From Cytophagia bacterium (GTDB lineage: Bacteria; Bacteroidota; Bacteroidia; UBA7662), in assembly GCA_009926405.1 (NCBI GenBank), contig RFOZ01000066.1, positions 1-5,256 on the forward strand: a DNA stretch of 5,256 nucleotides. Reading direction: 5' to 3'. Under the pieces are notes generated by a model that ran no database searches, was not told where the DNA came from, and was given only the letters and a program-made list of their open reading frames with translations. This document shows positions 1-5,256 of this stretch, piece by piece. The position numbers and the translations under genes are program-made. The stretch's first letter is position 1; every line of letters starts with the position of its first letter.

Positions 1-285
1 ACGGATACCGGCCGGCAAACGAAGTTGAAACACGGTGGGTTCGGGGCCAAATTGATCCGGACCGAATTTCATAAACTGCGAATACAAATGCCAGCCTTCA
101 TCGATTTTGGCATCCATTATCAAACGCGCCGTGCTATCGTTCACACGGGTTATCGAAGTGGTCCATCGGACCGGATCCAGCATTTGGGCGGACGCAAGCC
201 CGTTCCACAACAACCCAAAAAGAAAGATCCAAAGCCCCAAACCCTTGCTGCGAAGGGCCTGCGGAATTGTTCGTTGATTAATCAA
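1..285 (-). CDS. Partial gene: N-terminus of a DsbD-type (thiol:disulfide interchange) exported protein
   Basis: Reading leftward from a TTG at 285-283, 95 codons stay open to the window edge, so the gene is cut off at its 3' side. Residues 1-15 are basic, 16-33 are hydrophobic (LGLWIFLFGLLWNGLASA), and a likely signal peptidase site lies at ASA|Q. The mature part opens with MLDPVRW, followed by DEGWHLYSQ at residues 62-70. That pattern is typical of the N-terminal periplasmic domain of Bacteroidota DsbD-like proteins, in which a membrane CcdA-like part and a thioredoxin part normally follow. Full-length relatives move reducing power from cytoplasm to periplasm. No cysteine occurs in the visible part, so redox function cannot be confirmed. 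No ATG precedes the signal peptide. TTG at 285 gives a standard-length signal sequence, and TTG at 312 is the alternative. It follows the VOC gene in the same direction by 37 bp (10 bp with the upstream TTG), so they are probably cotranscribed. Confidence 0.72.
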   Translation of the reverse strand, partial: MINQRTIPQALRSKGLGLWIFLFGLLWNGLASAQMLDPVRWTTSITRVNDSTARLIMDAKIDEGWHLYSQFMKFGPDQFGPEPTVFQLRLPAGIR

Positions 286-322
286 AGGCTTGATGTTTAG
301 TGCGATATACAAGAGAAACGAA

Positions 323-712
323 CTACAGGTCCCAATGGCCTGATTCCACAACTTCAACCAAATTGCCATCGGGGTCTTCCATTCGAAAAAAACGCTTGTT
401 GTTGTCGTATTGTCCTTCGGATAACATTTTGTATTCGCTATCACGCAGTTCGTCGAGGTTGTTATCGAATTCTCCAGGCCAGGCTTCGAGGGAGAGAAAT
501 TGATTCATGAATTCAGCGGCTGTTCCGCCCGGAAATTCTTCGCCGCTTTTGAGTTGGTGGCAATAAAGCAGGTTGGAACCTGCATTAAAAATGGCATGCT
601 TGTCTTTGATATAGGAAAGGACCGGAAACCCGCAGAGGTCTTGATAAAAAGAAAGACTTTTGCGGAGATTGCGGGATTTGAGGTGAATTTCGCGAATGCT
701 GGTAAATTGCAT
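323..712 (-). CDS. VOC family protein (glyoxalase/bleomycin resistance/dioxygenase superfamily)
   Basis: This 129-residue protein has the usual length of a single-chain, two-module VOC protein. The first beta-alpha unit is clear: REIHLKSRNLRKSLSFYQDL at residues 7-26, then the turn GFPVLSY. The closing strand FFRMEDPDGNLVEVVE spans residues 108-123 and is the signature of the second module. By family comparison H10 and E120 sit at the usual first and last metal-ligand positions. The middle ligands are not obvious: residues 50-52 are YCH, and the strand that usually begins module two with His seems to carry Q71. Family members act on small molecules as lyases, isomerases, dioxygenases or drug-binding proteins; the substrate here cannot be inferred. 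There is no signal peptide, so it is probably cytoplasmic. ATG at 712-710 is the only good start and no strong Shine-Dalgarno precedes it. It is divergent from the barrel gene and lies just upstream of the DsbD-type gene. Confidence 0.85.
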   Translation of the reverse strand: MQFTSIREIHLKSRNLRKSLSFYQDLCGFPVLSYIKDKHAIFNAGSNLLYCHQLKSGEEFPGGTAAEFMNQFLSLEAWPGEFDNNLDELRDSEYKMLSEGQYDNNKRFFRMEDPDGNLVEVVESGHWDL

Positions 713-729
713 GATGAGTTGGGTGAGCC

Positions 730-764
730 TTTAGCAGTAAAGATAGGAAAGGTCAGTACTTTTG
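730..764 (+). promoter_or_regulatory. Predicted Bacteroidota-type promoter for the outer-membrane protein gene
   Basis: TACTTTTG at 757-764 is an exact match to the Bacteroidota -7 consensus TAnnTTTG. An imperfect -33 element, TTTAG, lies at 730-734, with 22 bp between the two, near the upper end of usual spacing. Transcription would start near 770, leaving a short leader of about 15 nt before the ATG at 786. The TTG at 762-764 lies inside the -7 element and so cannot be the translation start if this promoter is used. The inference rests on consensus matching only. Confidence 0.5.
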
Positions 765-785
765 ATAAAGCAAAAACACCCCTGT

Positions 786-1481
786 ATGACGTCACGATGG
801 CTTTTGGGAATATCGCTGGTGGTTGGCCTGCTTTTGCTGGGTGTCCATGGAGAAGTCCAGGCGCAGGGTGGCGCTATTGACCGCTATGCGGCCGGTTCCC
901 GAAGCAAACCCCGAGCAGGCCGTTCGGAATCGAGTCATCGGATGGCTCGCCAGGCGCGTCCTGAATTTATGCAGGAATTAACAACCGGGCTTTATTGGTA
1001 CCAGCCGACAAACCTTAGCTCGGGATCCGGATTGGTCCTGCAGGGATTCAATTACAGCCCCCGTTACGCTTTTTGGGCCCCCAACGAACTGATGTCCGTG
1101 AGCGCAGGGTCCAACCTGGGATTGGCCCTGCAATGGAGCAATTTAGGTAGCTTGTTTATGGTCAATGTGCCCATGCTCCTGGAGTTGAACCTGGGCCGGG
1201 GTAGCCTGGCTGACCGGGACGATGCGGTGGGATTCTTTGGAGGCTTTGGGTTGGAATATAATTTCATTAACAATTTTTGGGTGAAACGTGACCTGGACAA
1301 TTCCGGGAATATCATTCGGGAGTATTATTCCAATTTGAATCAGTGGGGCTTGTTGTACAGTGCCGGGGCTCGGGTTTTGCTGGGGGGACGTCCCTATGCC
1401 CTTCGTTTTTCGCAATCCTTGGGGGTCCCTAGTCAAAACGTTCGGGTCACTCAAGTGGGCCTGGGTACGAGTTTGTATTAA
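786..1481 (+). CDS. Secreted protein, probable small outer-membrane beta-barrel
   Basis: This 231-residue protein has a clear signal peptide: MTSR, a hydrophobic core at residues 5-20, and a cleavage site at VQA|Q (26/27). Residues 33-58 form an arginine- and serine-rich polar linker. From about residue 61 to the end, alternating-hydrophobicity segments with aromatic ends look like roughly eight beta strands (about 61-75, 82-97, 101-117, 121-137, 148-165, 185-199, 203-211, 219-231). They are separated by turns rich in Gly, Asn and Asp, and the chain ends in an aromatic residue (GTSLY), as outer-membrane barrels often do. I do not recognise a named family. ATG at 786 is chosen over an in-frame TTG at 762 because the latter adds a charged extension before the signal peptide and overlaps the promoter. 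The glycosyltransferase gene begins 17 bp after the TAA, so the two are probably cotranscribed. A periplasmic beta-rich protein is the main alternative. Confidence 0.7.
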   Translation: MTSRWLLGISLVVGLLLLGVHGEVQAQGGAIDRYAAGSRSKPRAGRSESSHRMARQARPEFMQELTTGLYWYQPTNLSSGSGLVLQGFNYSPRYAFWAPNELMSVSAGSNLGLALQWSNLGSLFMVNVPMLLELNLGRGSLADRDDAVGFFGGFGLEYNFINNFWVKRDLDNSGNIIREYYSNLNQWGLLYSAGARVLLGGRPYALRFSQSLGVPSQNVRVTQVGLGTSLY

Positions 1482-1498
1482 TTCAAGGCGCTGAGAAT

Positions 1499-3553
1499 TT
1501 GGAAATATCCGTTGTTATCGTAAATTACAAGGTACCCGCGTACCTGTACTTGGCGTTGGAATCCTTGCAACGGTCGGTGGATTATTTTGCTATGGCGTAT
1601 GCTCAGCGAACAACGGGCGTTCCTCCTGAAGTCGTTGTTCCAACAGGGATTCCTAGGCGAACTTCATCCAGCAGACAACACCCTGCACCCGATCTGGTGG
1701 AAGTCTTTGTGGTTGACAACCATTCGGGCGATAACAGCGAACAACTTGTAACCACCCACTTTCCTTGGGTACGATGGATTGGTAGCGAAAAAAATCTGGG
1801 ATTCTCCAAGGCAAACAACTTGGCTCTTAAGCAATCCAAAGGACGCTACGCGGTGTTACAAAATCCCGATACAGTCCTGTCGGAGGATACGTTGTGGCTT
1901 TGCTGGTCTGCGATGGAAGAAGACCCCAACGTGGGTGGCTTGGGGGTTCGGATGTTGGATGGACGGGGGATTTTCTTGAAAGAGTCCAAAAGGGGTTTTC
2001 CGGATCCAGCGGCCGCCTTGTACAAATTGACCGGATTATCCTCGCTTTTCCCTCATCATCCCCGTTGGTCGGCGTATCATTTGGGGCATTTGAATCATCG
2101 CGAAAATCATCGTGTTTCTGTCCTTGCGGGCGCCTTCATGTGGGTTCGGTCTTCGGTGGCGGCCCAAATTGGATGGCTTGACGAGCGTTATTTTATGTAC
2201 GGTGAAGACATTGATTGGTCTTACCGGATTGTACAGGCCGGTTACACAAATCTTTATCTGGCCCAAACATCGATTGTTCACTTCAAGGGAGAGAGTACCC
2301 AAAAGCAATCGATGCGGTATGTTCGGTTGTTTTACGGCGCGATGATGACCTTTTCGGAACGGTATTACGATCGAACCCGTTTTTTTTGGCTGCATTTATT
2401 GTTAAGAGCGGGCATCGCTGGACGGGCTTTTTTGGCTTTGTTGCGGCGTTGGTCGGAATGGTTTTTTCACCCGTTGTTGGATGCGGCCGGCTTTGGCTTT
2501 ATTATGTTATGGCTAACGCGTTTTTGGGAGCAATCCGTCAAAACCAACGAAGGGTTGGTCTATCCTGACGAGTTTCGTTACCGGGTCCTGCCTGTTTATG
2601 TGCTGATTTGGGTGCTTTCGTCGGTTCTTAACGGGGCTTACGAAAAGCCTTACCGTCCCCACCGGCTTATTCGAGGAATATTGACAGGTTCGCTTTTGAT
2701 TGGCTTCGTTTATGCATTTTTGCCATCGGAGTGGAGGTTTTCGCGGGGTATTATCCTGGCGGGGGCCCTGCTCTGTCTGTTGTTTTCTTTGGTCCTGAAG
2801 GGATTGGTCAAGACCCTGCTGTGGGGCGAAAAAAGCCAAAGCCCCCAACACGGAGAAGGCCGGGTGGTAGGGTACGGACAGGAATCCTCGCTGGAAGTGG
2901 CGCGCAAACTTTTGCAGGGCCAAGCCGGTAGGCGTTGGTTGGGGTCCGTTTCGCCACAGGCCAATCAAGGTACGTTGGCTTCAGCCAAACAATGGCCTGA
3001 ATTGGTCAAGTTTCTTCAGCCAGACGAGGTGATTTTGGACACCCGCACCCTGTCCTACAAAGAGTTGATTGGAACCATGGAGGGCCTTTCGGGTCAGGTC
3101 TCTTCGTTTAAATTTCTTCCGGAAGGCCTGGACGTCCTCATCGGGGCGGGGGAAGTTTGTTGGCCGGAGGGAGAAAGTCCGGGATTGGAAGCGTTGCCTT
3201 TGCCAACGGCCTCTTATCGAAGAGGAATGCGGGCGATTAACCTTGGTACTGGGGTATTGTTGTTTGTTTTGCAAGCCGTGGGCCGGCCTTGGCTCCGCAA
3301 GGAATTCCGGTCTTGGGCCTTGCCTTGGCAGCTCATGGTTAGCCGATTGCAGTGGTTATCCTATCGAGATTCCGGTGAAGCCCCATCGGTTTTTGATTTG
3401 GGCGCTTTGCCCCGAAGGAGTGGACTGGATTCTGACCACGCCATTAGGACTTGGGTGCGTTTGCAATACGCCGGTAGCCCTACTTGGGAACTGTGGGTTT
3501 ATGCTTTGGGTCGGTTTGGTAGGGGAAAGGACAGCGTTTGGTCCCGTCCCTAA
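1499..3553 (+). CDS. Membrane-anchored GT2 family glycosyltransferase with C-terminal nucleotide-binding-like and sugar-transferase-like parts
   Basis: This 684-residue protein begins with a GT2 (GT-A fold) domain at about residues 1-290: ISVVIVNY (3-10), VVDNHSGDNS (71-80), NLGFSKANN (99-107), QNPDT (121-125, at the DXD position), AGAFMWVR (210-217), and YGEDIDWSYR (234-243), which holds the probable catalytic acids. This pattern is that of rhamnosyltransferase-like enzymes, which transfer nucleotide-activated sugars to lipid-linked or growing glycans. Hydrophobic segments follow at about 298-316, 324-342, 362-380, 393-408 and 416-438. Residues 453-553 (RVVGYGQES, then DEVILD at 509-514) resemble the Rossmann-like domain found ahead of polyprenyl-phosphate sugar transferases. 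Residues 575-684 look like a shortened remnant of such a transferase, without its usual catalytic core. An unusual Pro/Ser-rich insertion lies at about 31-65. The start is TTG at 1499: no ATG is available before ISVVIVNY, and a weak AAGG lies at 1485-1488. Donor and acceptor are unknown; cell-envelope polysaccharide synthesis is likely. Confidence 0.88.
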   Translation: MEISVVIVNYKVPAYLYLALESLQRSVDYFAMAYAQRTTGVPPEVVVPTGIPRRTSSSRQHPAPDLVEVFVVDNHSGDNSEQLVTTHFPWVRWIGSEKNLGFSKANNLALKQSKGRYAVLQNPDTVLSEDTLWLCWSAMEEDPNVGGLGVRMLDGRGIFLKESKRGFPDPAAALYKLTGLSSLFPHHPRWSAYHLGHLNHRENHRVSVLAGAFMWVRSSVAAQIGWLDERYFMYGEDIDWSYRIVQAGYTNLYLAQTSIVHFKGESTQKQSMRYVRLFYGAMMTFSERYYDRTRFFWLHLLLRAGIAGRAFLALLRRWSEWFFHPLLDAAGFGFIMLWLTRFWEQSVKTNEGLVYPDEFRYRVLPVYVLIWVLSSVLNGAYEKPYRPHRLIRGILTGSLLIGFVYAFLPSEWRFSRGIILAGALLCLLFSLVLKGLVKTLLWGEKSQSPQHGEGRVVGYGQESSLEVARKLLQGQAGRRWLGSVSPQANQGTLASAKQWPELVKFLQPDEVILDTRTLSYKELIGTMEGLSGQVSSFKFLPEGLDVLIGAGEVCWPEGESPGLEALPLPTASYRRGMRAINLGTGVLLFVLQAVGRPWLRKEFRSWALPWQLMVSRLQWLSYRDSGEAPSVFDLGALPRRSGLDSDHAIRTWVRLQYAGSPTWELWVYALGRFGRGKDSVWSRP
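2380..2387 (+). repeat. T8 homopolymer inside the glycosyltransferase gene
   Basis: Eight consecutive T bases encode the end of R294 and then F295-F296-W297. The tract falls just after the GT2 domain and before the first membrane segment. Losing one T would give a stop at 2403-2405, leaving a GT2 domain of about 300 residues. Gaining one T would move translation into a frame open until 2568. Whether it varies cannot be told from one sequence; chance is a reasonable explanation. Confidence 0.6.
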
Positions 3554-3560
3554 AGGAAGC

Positions 3561-5174
3561 TTAGTACGATGCGCGAAGCATCCGCATTCTGCCCTTGGTA
3601 TCGGTTCCCAAAAGAAGATAAGTATGGGAGTTTTCGCGGTACAAAGCGTATGGATATACCTTGCCCTGATCGGTAGGGTCTGCAAATAGTTGGTGGTAAT
3701 TGTAACGACCGTTGGGGTCGATGTAAAGGAGGGTGCTGCGGCTTTCTTTGTGGTTTTCGTTGGTAAGGCCGCTTAACTTGAAGTCCTTACCTCGGGCTTT
3801 GAGATTGGTCGGTAATTCGTTGTAAATGACAATATTGTGATCAGGATGTACCATGGGAGCTATTCCGTTCGGACGGGGAAAGCCTTTGGCAACAAGGATT
3901 TGATCCAGGGCGATTTCGTAGGACTCTTGAAGGCCTTTGGTCCAGCTGCCGTTGATCATCAGTCCGCCCTGGTTGTATTGTGTTACTATTACTTTTTCTT
4001 CGGCCACATCGTCGGCTTTCATACCGGCTGGGATTTCACGATTGGTGCGCTCGATGTTCGCGTGAACGGTGAAGCGATCCTTGTCCAACTCAACCACCTT
4101 CATTTGAAGGTCCATGACCTCTTTGAGAGGACGTTTTGGGTTGCCTGTATCCCTGAATTTCCGATTGTTGGTCTCGGCTGATTTCCGGAAACCTTGAGGG
4201 ATTTCAAAGGCAAAGCGGTGCATAGGAATGGAATCCTTACCGCCGAATTTTTGGACGAGGATGTTTTGGGTACCGGTTTTGGGGCTCAGTCCCAAGGCCG
4301 ACGAAACCACCGGAATGAGCGGGTTCGTCATCGACCATTTTGCCTGAACACCGTGTACATAAGGTAGTTCATCGGACGCAATGGGAAGTTGGGTGTATTG
4401 GTTGCGGTTCAAGGAAATTTGCCATAACTGCAAGGCGCTGCCGCTCTGTGAGCTTGATTTGGCGTTGTTTTTGGTGACTGTTTGAAGTTCCAAGGTCAAG
4501 AGGGCATCCGAGCCATCGCGAAAAGTGGCGGAACGCAGGCGGGCAGCTTGGTTTTGGACCGGGAAATTGAGAATATGTTGGGCTACCATTTCAAGTTCGG
4601 TATCGTAGAGGCGGCAAATCAAACCGCTGATTTCCTGACCGTAGGTTGGGGCGGTATTCACCAGGACATAAAGACGGTTCCCGTCCAAAGACGCACCCGC
4701 CAAAGGACGCAGGTTTGGATCCACCGACTTGCCATTACCGTTGGCACGATGCACTTCAACCGGTCCTTTGAGGACTTCACCATCCACCGAGAGATGCCAA
4801 AGGTTGTATTGGTCTTGTTTGATGGCCTTGTTGTAACAATGCGTTAGGGCTACAACACGGTCCTCCAAAAGCCAGGCTTCCTGAAGTTGGTGCACTAATT
4901 TCTGGTCTTTGGCAAAAGAACCCTCGACGACTTTGAGGGGCAGAAGGCTTTTGTCAAAATGAACCATTTGAAATTCTCCAGGGCTTACAGGCCCCAGAAC
5001 CAGATAGGTTTCCCGGAATTTGCCAAGAATATGTGTTTGGCTGTTGTTCCATTTGGCCTGGGTGCTGGCGCCTATCTCCAGGGTCAAAGGTTGGGCATAT
5101 ACGACGGAACCAAGGTCGGTCAAACCAGCTAGGACGATGCCCAGGGTAAGTCCCCAAAAGCGTGAAATTGTCAT
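3561..5174 (-). CDS. Secreted protein of unknown function (537 residues)
   Basis: The protein starts with a typical signal peptide: MTISRFW, a hydrophobic stretch to about residue 20, and a probable cleavage site at VYA|Q (27/28). There is no lipobox cysteine, so it is expected to be periplasmic or exported rather than a lipoprotein. The mature chain is rich in short alternating beta-like segments ending in turns, such as YNLWHLSVDGE (123-133), LQLWQISLNRNQY (248-260) and STLLYIDPNGRYNYHQLF (480-497). This could fit a beta-propeller or another beta-repeat fold, but no regular repeat length is obvious. Only two cysteines are visible (C113 and C187). Residues 329-353 are strongly charged (Lys/Arg/Glu) and may be a linker between two halves. 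I do not recognise a family, catalytic motif or C-terminal sorting domain. ATG at 5174-5172 fits the signal peptide and no Shine-Dalgarno is visible. It converges with the glycosyltransferase gene, 7 bp apart, so no shared operon is implied. Confidence 0.85.
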   Translation of the reverse strand: MTISRFWGLTLGIVLAGLTDLGSVVYAQPLTLEIGASTQAKWNNSQTHILGKFRETYLVLGPVSPGEFQMVHFDKSLLPLKVVEGSFAKDQKLVHQLQEAWLLEDRVVALTHCYNKAIKQDQYNLWHLSVDGEVLKGPVEVHRANGNGKSVDPNLRPLAGASLDGNRLYVLVNTAPTYGQEISGLICRLYDTELEMVAQHILNFPVQNQAARLRSATFRDGSDALLTLELQTVTKNNAKSSSQSGSALQLWQISLNRNQYTQLPIASDELPYVHGVQAKWSMTNPLIPVVSSALGLSPKTGTQNILVQKFGGKDSIPMHRFAFEIPQGFRKSAETNNRKFRDTGNPKRPLKEVMDLQMKVVELDKDRFTVHANIERTNREIPAGMKADDVAEEKVIVTQYNQGGLMINGSWTKGLQESYEIALDQILVAKGFPRPNGIAPMVHPDHNIVIYNELPTNLKARGKDFKLSGLTNENHKESRSTLLYIDPNGRYNYHQLFADPTDQGKVYPYALYRENSHTYLLLGTDTKGRMRMLRASY

Positions 5175-5256
5175 TGGATAGGGCTTGAAAAGGAAGTTTT
5201 GAACGAAGGCAAAAATGGATAAAGGGCCAATATACGGCTTTATTGACCTTTTTTGC

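Noticed and set aside
25..300. Plus-strand open frame of 91 codons
   Set aside because: It lies opposite the DsbD-type N-terminus, whose minus-strand translation has a signal peptide and conserved motifs; the plus-strand protein has no sensible features.
738..745. Minus-strand TATCTTTA as a promoter for the VOC gene
   Set aside because: It has one mismatch to TAnnTTTG, and the nearest upstream TTTG-like element is about 25 bp away, too far to call with confidence. The VOC promoter probably lies within 713-785 but I cannot fix it.
500..880. Plus-strand open frame of 126 codons
   Set aside because: It is the complement of the VOC gene and then overlaps the signal peptide of the barrel gene in another frame; its translation is low in recognisable structure.
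2513..2968. Minus-strand open frame of 151 codons
   Set aside because: It is antisense to the membrane and Rossmann-like part of the glycosyltransferase, proline-rich and without domain signal; a shadow frame.
3568..3582. Hairpin GATGC/GCATC with a 5-base loop near the convergent gene ends
   Set aside because: The stem is only 5 bp, lies inside the coding end of the minus-strand gene, and has no following T run on either strand; not a convincing terminator.
3069..3689. Plus-strand open frame of 206 codons
   Set aside because: It overlaps the glycosyltransferase 3' end in another frame and then the complement of the next gene; its composition (many Trp, Cys and Arg) is typical of a shadow.
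5175..5256. Promoter for the 537-residue secreted protein
   Set aside because: Minus-strand near-matches exist (CATTTTTG at 5217-5210 and TATATTGG at 5234-5227), each with one mismatch and no -33 partner at good spacing. The region is also cut by the window edge.

Overview
The window suggests a member of the Bacteroidota, of moderate GC content. The clues are an N-terminal DsbD-type domain of the kind common in that phylum, a two-part glycosyltransferase architecture I associate with it, weak or absent Shine-Dalgarno sequences, and an exact match to the Bacteroidota -7 promoter consensus (TAnnTTTG) before one gene. I cannot name a genus. There are five real genes and almost no free intergenic space.

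Left part, minus strand (1-712): a VOC-fold (glyoxalase/dioxygenase superfamily) protein at 712-323 is followed in the same direction by a gene that runs off the left edge. That gene encodes a signal peptide and the start of a DsbD-type periplasmic domain. It has no ATG before its signal peptide and seems to start at TTG. Position 713-785 is the divergent regulatory interval.

Middle, plus strand (786-3553): a secreted 231-residue protein that looks like a small outer-membrane beta-barrel is followed after 17 bp by a 684-residue membrane glycosyltransferase. The latter joins a GT2 domain to membrane segments, a nucleotide-binding-like domain and what looks like an eroded sugar-phosphate transferase tail. 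The two are probably one transcription unit working at the cell envelope (polysaccharide or glycoconjugate assembly).

Right part, minus strand (5174-3561): a 537-residue secreted protein of unknown family, convergent with the glycosyltransferase across a 7-bp gap. Its upstream region (5175-5256) runs to the window edge.

I see no RNA gene, CRISPR array, insertion sequence, attachment site or strong terminator. I found no clear evidence of a new biological system. The points most worth a second look are the glycosyltransferase architecture, with its N-terminal insertion and a T8 tract at its domain boundary, and the unrecognised 537-residue exported protein.
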